A DNA stretch of 64,000 nucleotides from Chloroflexota bacterium (GTDB lineage: Bacteria > Chloroflexota > UBA6077 > FW602-bin22 > CADDYW01), in the NCBI GenBank assembly GCA_021324795.1, contig JAJPIK010000067.1, forward strand, positions 174,256 to 238,255, given 5' to 3'. Of this stretch, positions 9,286 through 17,308 are shown piece after piece (positions within the stretch are counted from its first letter, which is position 1; the number at the start of each line of letters is the position of its first letter). The notes under the pieces were generated by a model. It was given only the letters and a program-made list of their open reading frames with translations. It was not told the origin of the DNA and did no database searches. The translations under genes and the position numbers were made by a program.

Positions 9286-10232
9286 TTCGGGCGCTTCGGC
9301 CCACCGATATCCTTGCCTACGTCGACTTCTGCCGTCAGGTTGCTGGCCCCCTTGCAGACGGCAAGAATGAGCGCTTGCCACCAATTTCTGCCCTTCGGAG
9401 CTTTTGGGGTCACTCCTTAGCCATCGAACCAGGACGAGAAAGCTGGGTTCAAATTGAGCACGGCCGGATTTCAGGGCTGGTAACGACCAAGCATCGGGAA
9501 GGGGTGGACGTCTGGCAGATCGATCAGCTTTTGATCTTGCCATCGGCCGATGCCGGTCGAACGTGCATGAGACTGCTCGAACATTTATTGGCCGCGGCAG
9601 CGGACGAGGGTATTCAAAAAGTATTCTTGCGGCTCACAACGGCTGATCCGGCGCTTGAATGGGCAAGCCGGGTGGGCTTTTTCCAATACTGCACTGAATA
9701 TGTTTACTATCTCGACGAAGTGCCGACGTTCGCGCACCCGGCGGTGGACTCACATCTGCGCCAGCGACGAGCGTCGGACCATCAAGCCTTATTTCAACTC
9801 TATTGCGCTGCGGTTCCGTTCCGCGTTCGTCAAGCCGAGGGTATGACCTTGCACGAGTGGAGGTGGACTGATGGTTGGCAAGTCCGTCACTTGGGATTTC
9901 CGCTTCCCTTTCGCACATCCCGACGCCAGGACTACGTCGTCGAAACCATGCCCCGTCTCAATGGCTGGCTTCAGGTCAACCATCAGGCGCGGCGTCTCAG
10001 CATCATGGCAAACCCCAACGAGGCGCCTGACGTGACCGGTTTGCTCCGTTTCGGCCTGGCCCGGCTTGGGCCAGGCCGAAACGCCGACTGTGTTGCCCGA
10101 GACTATCAACCGGAGGTGATCTCTACCTTGGAAGAGCATCATTTCCGCCAGATCGGGCACTTTGCCTTGCTGGCGCGGGCCCTAGCCGCGCGCATTCCCG
10201 AAGTAAAACTGGTACCAATTCGAGCATCATAA
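9282..10232 (+). CDS. GNAT-family acetyltransferase
   Basis: The first 150 residues (IRALRPTDILAYVDFCRQV... through LEWASRVGFFQYCTEYVYYL) have the order and spacing of a GNAT fold: an N-terminal beta strand, a stretch like QIDQLLILPSADAGRTCMRL where acetyl-CoA binds, and a closing ASRVGFFQYCTEY motif. The remaining half could be a second, degenerate GNAT domain, as in other double-GNAT proteins of about 300 residues. It overlaps pdxT by ATGA and precedes the R3H/AAA gene by two bases, so it belongs to the same operon. The substrate is unknown. Confidence 0.65.
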   Translation: MIRALRPTDILAYVDFCRQVAGPLADGKNERLPPISALRSFWGHSLAIEPGRESWVQIEHGRISGLVTTKHREGVDVWQIDQLLILPSADAGRTCMRLLEHLLAAAADEGIQKVFLRLTTADPALEWASRVGFFQYCTEYVYYLDEVPTFAHPAVDSHLRQRRASDHQALFQLYCAAVPFRVRQAEGMTLHEWRWTDGWQVRHLGFPLPFRTSRRQDYVVETMPRLNGWLQVNHQARRLSIMANPNEAPDVTGLLRFGLARLGPGRNADCVARDYQPEVISTLEEHHFRQIGHFALLARALAARIPEVKLVPIRAS

Positions 10233-10234
10233 AA

Positions 10235-11926
10235 ATGACATACCGCTCATATCCGCGTCGCTCCCGGTGGGATGATTCCCGACGCGGCGTATTACCTTTC
10301 GGACAAAGATCGGCAATCCAAATGGACAATCGTGTCCCCCTGCCGGCCCTGCCACCGCTTGCACCGGCAACGGACACTCAGCGACAGATCACTGACAACA
10401 TTGACGCCCTTCTGGATACCCTACCCCTCCGGATCGCCGACCCAATCCGGACGATGGAAGACCGTGATAATTTACTCGAGGTCGTCCTCGATCTCGGTCG
10501 CCTCCCAGAGGTCCGCTTCCCGGGGCGAGAGGTCGTCGTGACGACCGAAGAAGTGTCCGTAGCCGATCTCGATTACGTTGTCTCGCGCATCGGCGAGTTT
10601 GGCGAAGACAACCGCGCCGGTATCGAACGGACCCTCCATCGCATCTCCTGCATGCGCAATCGAAAAGGACGGATCGTTGGCCTAACCTGTCGAATTGGTC
10701 GGGCGGTCTACGGCACGATCGCGATCATCCGTGACATCATCGAGTCCGGACGTAGCACGCTCTTACTGGGACGACCGGGGGTTGGCAAGACAACGATGCT
10801 GCGTGAGGTTGCTCGGGTTCTCGCCGATGACTTCAAGAAGCGTGTCGTCATTGTTGACACGTCCAATGAGATTGCCGGCGACGGTGACATTCCTCACCCG
10901 GGAATCGGTCATGCCCGTCGCATGCAGGTGCCTCGGCCAAACTTGCAGCACGCGGTGATGATCGAGGCGGTTGAAAATCACATGCCCGAGGTTATCATCA
11001 TCGATGAGATTGGGACCGAGCTCGAAGCCCTAGCAGCGCGAACAATCGCCGAGCGGGGTGTTCAGCTTGTTGGCACCGCACACGGAACGAGCTTGGAAAA
11101 TCTCATGCTCAATCCGACCTTATCCGATCTGATTGGTGGCATCCAAAGCGTAACCCTTTCCGATGAGGAGGCGCGTCGACGCGGCACCCAAAAGTCGATC
11201 TTGGAGCGTAAAGCGCCGCCGACCTTTGACGTCGTCGTCGAAATTCAATCCTGGGATCGCGTCGCGGTTCATTTGGATGTCGCGATCACCGTCGACGCGA
11301 TTCTGCGCGGTCATCCGCTGCCCGCGCAGCTTCGTGCCCTGCAGCCGTCCGGAGAGATCAAGGTCGAGCAGGCAAGACCGGTGTCGCTGGAGGCGCCTGC
11401 TCCGACTACTCGCACCGAGCCGACTCCGAGAATGGTCAGCCGACGAGAGACATCCAACAAGCCGCTCCGGATTTATGCCTACGGGATCAGTCACAGTCGT
11501 CTCGACCAAGCGGCACAGGCCCTCCAGCTTCCGGTCGAGGTGGTGAAGGATCTACAGCAGGCTGATGCGGTTCTCACGCTCAAGAATTACTATCGCAAGC
11601 GAGGCACGGCGATTCAGGAGGCCGAGCAAACCGGAGTTCCGGTGTACGTTCTCAAGAGCAACACCTTGGTCCAGGTCCAGCAAGGTTTGGCGAGCTTGTT
11701 CGACCTGGATGTGCCACCAGATCCGGTCGCGGAAGCGCTCGCCGAGACCCAGGATGCGATCAATCACGTCCTTTCTGCCGAACAGCCGGTCGAGCTCTCA
11801 CCACAGAACGCGTATATCCGACGCTTGCAACACGAGATGGCGGAGAAGTACAATCTCGCTTCACGTAGCGAAGGGCGAGAGCCTCATCGGCGAGTCCGTA
11901 TTTTTAACGCATCGCGTATGGAATAG
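10235..11926 (+). CDS. R3H and AAA ATPase protein, SpoIIIAA/Ycf45-like
   Basis: A 563-residue protein. A central P-loop ATPase domain shows Walker A in LLLGRPGVGKTTML and Walker B in EVIIIDEIGTELEA, with SpoIIIAA-like flanking sequence (VVIVDTSNEIAGDGDIPHPG). The last 60 residues look like an R3H single-stranded nucleic-acid-binding domain. This layout is known as the Ycf45 or 'R3H domain nucleic acid-binding' family of cyanobacteria, plastids and Chloroflexi; its function is poorly defined. The ATG at 10235 follows the GNAT stop by two bases but has no clear ribosome binding site; the ATG at 10322 (MDNRVPLPALPPL) is an alternative. tmk follows after four bases. Confidence 0.8.
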   Translation: MTYRSYPRRSRWDDSRRGVLPFGQRSAIQMDNRVPLPALPPLAPATDTQRQITDNIDALLDTLPLRIADPIRTMEDRDNLLEVVLDLGRLPEVRFPGREVVVTTEEVSVADLDYVVSRIGEFGEDNRAGIERTLHRISCMRNRKGRIVGLTCRIGRAVYGTIAIIRDIIESGRSTLLLGRPGVGKTTMLREVARVLADDFKKRVVIVDTSNEIAGDGDIPHPGIGHARRMQVPRPNLQHAVMIEAVENHMPEVIIIDEIGTELEALAARTIAERGVQLVGTAHGTSLENLMLNPTLSDLIGGIQSVTLSDEEARRRGTQKSILERKAPPTFDVVVEIQSWDRVAVHLDVAITVDAILRGHPLPAQLRALQPSGEIKVEQARPVSLEAPAPTTRTEPTPRMVSRRETSNKPLRIYAYGISHSRLDQAAQALQLPVEVVKDLQQADAVLTLKNYYRKRGTAIQEAEQTGVPVYVLKSNTLVQVQQGLASLFDLDVPPDPVAEALAETQDAINHVLSAEQPVELSPQNAYIRRLQHEMAEKYNLASRSEGREPHRRVRIFNASRME

Positions 11927-11930
11927 GCGG

Positions 11931-12554
11931 GTGTTCATCAGCTTTGAAGGTCCAGAGGGAAGCGGCAAGACGACTCAGGCGCGCCGTCTTGCCGAGACTC
12001 TCACTACCGAAGGTCACGAGGTCATTCTGGTCTACGAGCCCGGTGGTACGTCGATTGGTAAGGCGATTCGTGGCTTGCTCCTTTCGCCAGAAGAAGCACC
12101 CAACGAGCGAACGGAAGCGCTGCTCTTCGCGGCGGCTCGCGCTCAACTGGTTGAAGAGGTCATTCGCCCGTCCCTTTCGCGCGGTGCCATCGTTATCAGC
12201 GACCGCTTCAGCGATTCGACCATTGCTTACCAAGTCGGGGGGCGCGGGTTACCGCGCGAGATGGTCGAACGACTCACCGCATTCGCGACCGCTGGCATAA
12301 AGCCCGATCTGACCTTCTTACTCGACGTCGAGACCACCACTGGCTTCGCCCGAAAACGGCAGACCACGCCGGACCGAATGGAGCGTGCCGATCTCGATTT
12401 TCACGAGCGGGTGCGCAATGCCTATCTGCAATTGGCGAAGAGCGAGCCGGAGCGAATTGTCCGTTTAGATGCGACTCGGCCAGCGCCGGAATTAGCCCAG
12501 CAAATTCTCGAACTGGTCCGCGCCAAACTCTCAAGGGAACCGGCTGGGACATGA
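11931..12554 (+). CDS. tmk: thymidylate kinase
   Basis: Phosphorylates dTMP to dTDP. The 207-residue product starts MFISFEGPEGSGKTTQ with the P-loop at residues 7-14, then the DR motif in VISDRFSDSTIAYQ and a LID region near the end. The ORF track starts at 11565 inside the upstream gene; I chose the GTG at 11931, four bases after that gene's stop, because family homology starts there. It sits directly before darA, an arrangement also found in Firmicutes (tmk followed by the DarA/YaaQ gene). Confidence 0.96.
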   Translation: MFISFEGPEGSGKTTQARRLAETLTTEGHEVILVYEPGGTSIGKAIRGLLLSPEEAPNERTEALLFAAARAQLVEEVIRPSLSRGAIVISDRFSDSTIAYQVGGRGLPREMVERLTAFATAGIKPDLTFLLDVETTTGFARKRQTTPDRMERADLDFHERVRNAYLQLAKSEPERIVRLDATRPAPELAQQILELVRAKLSREPAGT

Positions 12555-12569
12555 GGGGGATTTGAGGCG

Positions 12570-12899
12570 ATGAGGCTGATCTTTGCAATCGTCCACAGTG
12601 ACGACGCGCCTGGCTTAATCGATGCGCTTACTCGCCGCGGCTACCGGGCGACCCGAATCAACACTGCAGGGGGATTTCTCAAAGAGAGCAACGCAACGAT
12701 TCTCCTGGGCGTTCCCGACGACAGCGTCGACGAGATCCTTACCCTCATTCGATCGAACTGTCAGACGCGCACCCAATTCGTGAACCCCTTACCACCGGTG
12801 ATGGAGCCGGGTGAGTTTTACATGCCCTATCCGGTTGAAGTGCAGATTGGTGGTGCGACGGTGTTCATTCTCGAGGTGGACCAAGTTTACCCGCTCTAA
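12570..12899 (+). CDS. darA: cyclic-di-AMP receptor DarA/PstA-like (PII-like, YaaQ)
   Basis: A 109-residue PII-like protein. MRLIFAIVHSDDAPGLIDAL, the run YRATRINTAGGFLKESN and LLGVPDDSVDEILTLI match the DarA/PstA/YaaQ family, whose trimers bind c-di-AMP; the TGGFL-type segment, here TAGGFL, helps form the nucleotide pocket. TGAGG lies just before the ATG. As the last gene of the pdx-tmk operon it is followed by a strong terminator. Its presence implies c-di-AMP signalling in this organism; the target of the receptor is not known even in the best-studied species. Confidence 0.92.
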   Translation: MRLIFAIVHSDDAPGLIDALTRRGYRATRINTAGGFLKESNATILLGVPDDSVDEILTLIRSNCQTRTQFVNPLPPVMEPGEFYMPYPVEVQIGGATVFILEVDQVYPL

Positions 12900-13002
12900 A
12901 CTCCTCCGGATTATTTACCACGGGTCGGCGAGAGGAGCTTTAGCACGGGGCCTTACGCCCCGCTTGGTGGGCAAAGTAGGGATTTCTCCACATTTGCTAT
13001 GC

Positions 13003-13045
13003 AAAGAAGCCACGAACCTTTTTCGCCCGTGGCTTCTTTCTGTTT
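13003..13045 (+). terminator. intrinsic terminator after darA
   Basis: AAAGAAGCCACG (13003-13014) pairs perfectly with CGTGGCTTCTTT (13028-13039), a 12-bp stem followed by a T-rich run. It separates the rightward pdx-tmk-darA operon from the convergent DnaJ-family gene. A smaller hairpin, CGGGGC/GCCCCG, lies about 45 bases upstream. Confidence 0.8.
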
Positions 13046-13090
13046 CTATCGCGCGGTCGCGGACGTATTGAGACATTGGGCTGAGCACGA

Positions 13091-14023
13091 TTAGCTCTGC
13101 CGTAGTTGTCTCAGTTCCTCGAACAGCGCTCGCTCGCGGTGGGTCAGCCTGGTTGGCAAGATGACCTTCATCTTGGCAAACAGGTCGCCATATCCGGTGC
13201 CGTTGGCGCGAGGCATTCCTTGACCGGCCAGGCGGAAGGTCATGCCGTTCTGCGTTTCCGGCGGAATTCGCAGCGCGACACGTCCTTTCAGTGTTGGCAC
13301 TTGAACTTCGCCGCCGAGAACGGCCGTCGTGAGAGGCAACGCGACCTCGGTATAAAGGTCGTCCTCTTTACGCTCAAACGTGCCGTGGGGGCGGACCGTT
13401 ACCAGTAAGTACATGTCGCCGGGGGGTCCCCCGGCGACGCCACGCCGGCCCTCGCCAGCGAGACGGATGCGCGCTCCTGTGCGCACCCCCGCGGGAATAC
13501 GCACTTCCAATCGTCGCGTTGATCCATCGCCATTGGGAATTTCGAGGACGCGCGTCGTTCCGAAGTAAGCTTCTTCCAGACTTACTTCGATGGGCTGTTC
13601 GACGTCCTCACCGGCGCGAGGCCGCGGTCGAAACCCGGTCCGGCCGGACCGGCTACCAACACCCCCGAATCCCCCCCCGAGTCCCCCGAAGAGATCATTC
13701 AAGATATCGGAAAAATCAGTCGCATTGCCATAGTTAAACTCGACGTGAGGTCCATTCGTCCCGAAGCCGGCCGCACCTGCCTGACTCACATGCTCCCAGT
13801 TTGGTCCAAATTGGTCGTATTTCTTACGCTTCTCGGGATCCGAAAGCACGTCGTACGCGGCTTGCAACTCTTTAAAGCGGCTTTCGGCAGTCTTGTCGCC
13901 TGGGTTCAGGTCTGGATGGTATTTACGAGCGAGACGGCGGTAGGCCGTCTTGATTTCTTTCTCAGTCGCGGTTCGGGGAACGCCCAGCACTTCGTAATAG
14001 TCACGAATCGCTGAACTTGCCAT
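13091..14023 (-). CDS. DnaJ-family co-chaperone, CbpA type without zinc finger
   Basis: A J-domain protein of 310 residues. The J domain occupies the first 70 residues with HPD in RKYHPDLN; a Gly/Phe-rich linker ([14 protein letters not shown]) follows, and then the two beta-sandwich client-binding domains. The CxxCxGxG zinc repeats of DnaJ are missing, so this is a class B (CbpA/DnaJB) protein that stimulates DnaK ATPase. The ATG at 14023 has GGGGGAG four bases upstream; the ORF-track TTG start at 14044 is less likely. It has its own strong promoter, and no dnaK or grpE is nearby. Confidence 0.93.
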   Translation of the reverse strand: MASSAIRDYYEVLGVPRTATEKEIKTAYRRLARKYHPDLNPGDKTAESRFKELQAAYDVLSDPEKRKKYDQFGPNWEHVSQAGAAGFGTNGPHVEFNYGNATDFSDILNDLFGGLGGGFGGVGSRSGRTGFRPRPRAGEDVEQPIEVSLEEAYFGTTRVLEIPNGDGSTRRLEVRIPAGVRTGARIRLAGEGRRGVAGGPPGDMYLLVTVRPHGTFERKEDDLYTEVALPLTTAVLGGEVQVPTLKGRVALRIPPETQNGMTFRLAGQGMPRANGTGYGDLFAKMKVILPTRLTHRERALFEELRQLRQS

Positions 14024-14056
14024 AGCTCTCCCCCAGGAATTCAATCTCTGCTCGGG

Positions 14057-14086
14057 ATCATATCACCCTGAGTGTATCATTGTCAA
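14057..14086 (-). promoter_or_regulatory. sigma-70 type promoter of the DnaJ-family gene
   Basis: On the minus strand TTGACA (14086-14081) and TATGAT (14062-14057) are separated by 18 bases, with the transcript start expected near 14050, about 27 bases before the ATG. No CIRCE inverted repeat (TTAGCACTC-N9-GAGTGCTAA) is present, so HrcA control is not indicated. Confidence 0.75.
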
Positions 14087-14215
14087 GTCTTTTGTGGCGT
14101 ATATTGACCAACCCCAGCACCTGACTCTCGCTTGATAACCGCTCAGCGCTTCAACTGTGCAGTGTCATTCGGGTCGCTGGGAATGACAAATGACGTGAGG
14201 AGGGTAGTTGCCGAA

Positions 14216-14869
14216 TTAGCGCGCGTGCTTCAGCACCAGAACTTGGGTTGGCTCGGGAAGCTTGTCGGCGAATAGATCGATCGTCGGCGAATCGTGCCAC
14301 GTAACGGGCATAGTCGGGATTAAAGCCAGCAACTCAGAAAGAGGCATGATATCGAGCTTGACCTTGCCAACCTGGTAGTGCATTGGAATCACCAACCGCG
14401 GGCGAATCCGGCCGATCGCGTCGACCAGGGCATCCAACGCAATTGTGTGGTTACCGCCCGCCAAGGCGAAGAGCACGTCGACGCCTCTCAGCGGCTCGAT
14501 CTCGGCCTCGGTCAGCGGGTGTCCGAGGTCTCCCATGTGGGCCAGCCGAATCCCATCGACGGAAAAGTAGAACATGCCATTCGGATTCTTACTGCGATTG
14601 ACGTCTTCCCATACTGGCACTGCTTGAAAATGGATGCCGTGGGTCTTGATACCCTGAGGCGCTAACGTTCGAAAATTGACCAGGGTCGGGCTTCCTTTGA
14701 TCGACGCCACGTGGCTGTGAAATCGGTCGTCATCCTGACTCAAAGTAACGATGTCGGCAGACTCATCGATCGGGTCGTAGCCTGACTCCGGTGAAAACGG
14801 GTCAGTGATGATGCGCAGTCCCCGAGCTTCGATCAAAAACGAGGCGTGACCATACCAGGTAAGTTGCAT
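14216..14869 (-). CDS. MBL-fold hydrolase, UlaG/YtkL-like, with altered metal motif
   Basis: A 217-residue protein beginning MQLTWYGHASFLIEARG and IITDPF, the opening strands of UlaG-like metallo-beta-lactamase-fold proteins; LAHMGDLGHPLTEAEIE, LFALAGGNHT and VIPMHYQ match the later metal-ligand blocks. The first block, normally HxHxDH, reads SQDDDRFHSH here, so at least two of the usual histidines are replaced. Metal binding may use RFHSH instead, or the site may be incomplete. It follows the gamma-glutamyltransferase gene by four bases in the same direction. Substrate unknown. Confidence 0.75.
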   Translation of the reverse strand: MQLTWYGHASFLIEARGLRIITDPFSPESGYDPIDESADIVTLSQDDDRFHSHVASIKGSPTLVNFRTLAPQGIKTHGIHFQAVPVWEDVNRSKNPNGMFYFSVDGIRLAHMGDLGHPLTEAEIEPLRGVDVLFALAGGNHTIALDALVDAIGRIRPRLVIPMHYQVGKVKLDIMPLSELLALIPTMPVTWHDSPTIDLFADKLPEPTQVLVLKHAR

Positions 14870-14873
14870 TCTA

Positions 14874-16598
14874 TTACACTCCCACTACATAATATGGTCG
14901 GAAAGGATCAATGCCACCACGCAAGAGGCCGGTCGATGGATCGATCAAGATCCCGTTTGGCCGGGCGAAGAAGGAAGTAGCGAACGATTCCGTTTGAACA
15001 GTTACCTCATGTCCCAGTTCACGCAGTCCTTCGATCGTCGCCGTCGGGGTCCGTGCTTCAATCGTGACTCCCGGGCCCTCGCAATGCAAGCGAGGCATAC
15101 TCACCGCATCCTGCATCCCCATGTGGAAGTCGATGAGATTGACGATGACCTGAAGAACGGCGGATATGATCTTTCGCCCACCGGGCGCACCCAGGGCAGC
15201 CAGGGGCTGATCCCGACGGGTCAGCAAGGTCGGCGATCCGGCCCAGAGAACGCGCCGCCCGGGGGCGATACAATTCGGGAATCCGGGACGCGGATCAAAC
15301 CATGTCGCCAGGTTGTTGAGTAGAATACCCGTTCCCGGAACTACGACCGCTGAGCCAAACGACGCGCCAAGCGTTGATGTTAAACTCACCATATTTCGCT
15401 CACAGTCGATCACGGTAATGTGAGTCGTATGGCCGGGATCGGGGGCAACCACGCGAGAAGGCAGCGACGGCGGCAGACTGCCCGCCTGATACTTCCACGG
15501 ATCGCCGGGGCCAATCTCTGGTGTCGCTCGCAACGGGTTGATCGTCGCCCGTCGCTCGGCCGCGTAGGCATCGGTAAGCAGCCCGGCGAAAGGGACCGGC
15601 TCGAAGGCCGGATCGCCCAGGTGACGAAACCGATCCGCGAATGCCCGCCGGAGCGCTTCGATCAGCAGATGCGACGCCACTACCGATCCCCAACCAAGAG
15701 GCGTGAGGTCGAAGCCATCGAGAAGCTTGAGCGCTTGAACGATGGTAAGGCCACCTCCGGTCTCCGGCGCAACAGTTACTTCGACGTCCCGATAGGGGAC
15801 GGTGACTGCCCCATTGAAAACGCGGAGTCGATACGCCGCGAGATCCTCCGCGGTGATCAATCCGCCATTTTGCATCATTTCCTCGGCAAAGCGTCGGGCA
15901 ACGACGCCGGTGTAGAACGCGGGCGCTCCCTCCTCGGCTAGGCGTTCGAGTGTCCACGCCAAGTCTGGCTGGCGGAGCTGATCGGCAATTGTACCGAACG
16001 CCTCGGCGGCGAGCGGAATCCCGGATGGACGAAAATAGATCGCCTTGGTAGAGGGGAACTGAGCGAGTCGGTCGGCCGACGCGAGCGTCGTCAGAGCAAT
16101 ATTCCAGTCGACCTCGACGCCAGATCGAGCAAGGCCGATAGCCGGCTCCAGCACCTCGCTGCGACCAAGTCGACCAAAGCGAGCAAGCGCTTCCAGCAAG
16201 CATAGTGGTGTCCCGGGAACGCCGGGAGAAAGCCAGCCAGTATTGTTCACGTCGCCCTGGACAGCCGGCCAGCTATACATACCCGCGACAGACGGCGGAT
16301 CGGTAAGGGGGAACAACTCGGGTCGAATCGCCCTAGGTAATACGGTGGTGCCGTCGAAAACGGTGACGCGTCCGGTTGACGCTTCCCGATAAACCAGTTG
16401 GGCTATCCCCCCGAGGCCACTGCTGAAAGGCTCGGCCACGCCGACCGCAAAGCCGGCCGCTACCGCTGCGTCGATGGCATTGCCACCGCGCTCGAGCATC
16501 TGGATCGCCGCCGCCGATGCAGCCGGGTGGTGGGTGCAAACCATACTGCCGTCAGTCGCGATTTCTGTCTTCTGGATGATCCATTCGCTACGCTTCAC
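14874..16598 (-). CDS. ggt: gamma-glutamyltransferase, apparently cytoplasmic
   Basis: An Ntn-hydrolase that breaks glutathione or related gamma-glutamyl compounds. The 574-residue precursor has the self-processing and catalytic threonine in PDPGHTTHITVID at T391, which becomes the N-terminus of the small subunit, followed by the small-subunit motifs SLTSTLGASFGSAV and a Gly-Ser-rich loop. AASAAAIQMLERGGNAIDAAVA is the usual start of the large subunit. No signal peptide or lipobox precedes it, unlike the periplasmic enzyme of E. coli. The GTG start has GGGAGGGG upstream. It is co-directional with the MBL gene. Confidence 0.92.
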   Translation of the reverse strand: MKRSEWIIQKTEIATDGSMVCTHHPAASAAAIQMLERGGNAIDAAVAAGFAVGVAEPFSSGLGGIAQLVYREASTGRVTVFDGTTVLPRAIRPELFPLTDPPSVAGMYSWPAVQGDVNNTGWLSPGVPGTPLCLLEALARFGRLGRSEVLEPAIGLARSGVEVDWNIALTTLASADRLAQFPSTKAIYFRPSGIPLAAEAFGTIADQLRQPDLAWTLERLAEEGAPAFYTGVVARRFAEEMMQNGGLITAEDLAAYRLRVFNGAVTVPYRDVEVTVAPETGGGLTIVQALKLLDGFDLTPLGWGSVVASHLLIEALRRAFADRFRHLGDPAFEPVPFAGLLTDAYAAERRATINPLRATPEIGPGDPWKYQAGSLPPSLPSRVVAPDPGHTTHITVIDCERNMVSLTSTLGASFGSAVVVPGTGILLNNLATWFDPRPGFPNCIAPGRRVLWAGSPTLLTRRDQPLAALGAPGGRKIISAVLQVIVNLIDFHMGMQDAVSMPRLHCEGPGVTIEARTPTATIEGLRELGHEVTVQTESFATSFFARPNGILIDPSTGLLRGGIDPFRPYYVVGV

Positions 16599-16700
16599 GA
16601 TCCCCTCCCGACATCTCGTTCAACGCTCGTTTATCCTAGCGGATCTCGGCGAGCGCTGCTAGCCGGCGGTTTCGAAAGGAGAGGCGATCGTTCGGGGTGC

Positions 16701-16752
16701 AGAATAAAAAAACGCAGGAGGCATCATGCGCCTCCTGCGTTTTTTTATTCTG
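16701..16752 (-). terminator. bidirectional intrinsic terminator
   Basis: ACGCAGGAGGC and GCCTCCTGCGT form a perfect 11-bp GC-rich stem with a seven-base loop, flanked by A and T runs that pair to extend it. On the minus strand it lies 20 bases past the stop of the 96-residue gene and ends that transcript before ggt. Confidence 0.88.
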
Positions 16753-16770
16753 ACGAGACTCGATTAGTCG

Positions 16771-17061
16771 CTAGCGTTGCGCTGCTGCCGTGGACATATG
16801 CTGCTTCTCGAAGTTCGCGTAGTACTCGTGCGCGGGCACGACCTGGCTAACCTCGACCAGACGCAGATAATTGCTGTAAGGAGCATACTTCGCGCGAACG
16901 TCCGCCTCGCTATCGGCCTCGACGATGTCATAGCCGGTGGTGCCATCGGGTGAAAGGAAAACGATGTTGCCGCGAACCTTCGTTATCTCGCCGTTAATGA
17001 CTTTCCGAGTCAATTCGTCGACCTTGCCCGGCTCACACTGCGACTTGACAAAGAAGAGCAT
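16771..17061 (-). CDS. small protein, probable dimeric alpha+beta barrel
   Basis: I do not recognise a named family with certainty. The 96-residue product begins MLFFVKSQCEPGKVDELTRK and contains DIVEADSEADVRAKYAPYSNYL, a pattern of strand, helix, strand and helix seen in small ferredoxin-like dimeric barrels such as DUF3303 or muconolactone-isomerase-like proteins. The ORF track starts at 17220, but the ATG at 17061 has AGGAGG six bases upstream and is the clear start. It stands alone, with its own terminator, divergent from the PucR-type gene; the 250-base region between them should hold both promoters, though I see no convincing -35/-10 pair. Confidence 0.7.
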   Translation of the reverse strand: MLFFVKSQCEPGKVDELTRKVINGEITKVRGNIVFLSPDGTTGYDIVEADSEADVRAKYAPYSNYLRLVEVSQVVPAHEYYANFEKQHMSTAAAQR

Positions 17062-17308
17062 CTTAAGCCTCCTGTTTCCGTTGCAAAGTTTTCCCCGGTC
17101 CGGCCGGAGTGGCGAAGGGGAACGTATGCAGAGGTTGTGCCATTGATCAACGATTGTGCGGTAGGACCAAGCCAGGGCAACGGGTTTCGTTCTAGGAGCA
17201 CGACGACCGTGGCCTGTCAACGTGTTAGGGTTAACAACGGTGAATGCCGCGGCGGACGGCTTACGCTGCGGGAGAGCGGCGCCGCAGCTTATTCCGGGCG
17301 TGGGGTTA

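Noticed and set aside
14057-14086. CIRCE heat-shock operator for the DnaJ-family gene
   Set aside because: No TTAGCACTC/GAGTGCTAA inverted repeat is present; CTGAGTGTATC in the spacer is only a chance resemblance.
14163-14190. GTCATTC/GAATGAC hairpin as a terminator after the MBL-fold gene
   Set aside because: The stem is only seven bases and no T run follows on the minus strand.
15400-16203. 267-residue minus-strand ORF overlapping ggt
   Set aside because: It is a different frame of the same strand as ggt and reads as low-complexity Arg/Ser/Gly; ggt has the catalytic threonine and full family motifs.
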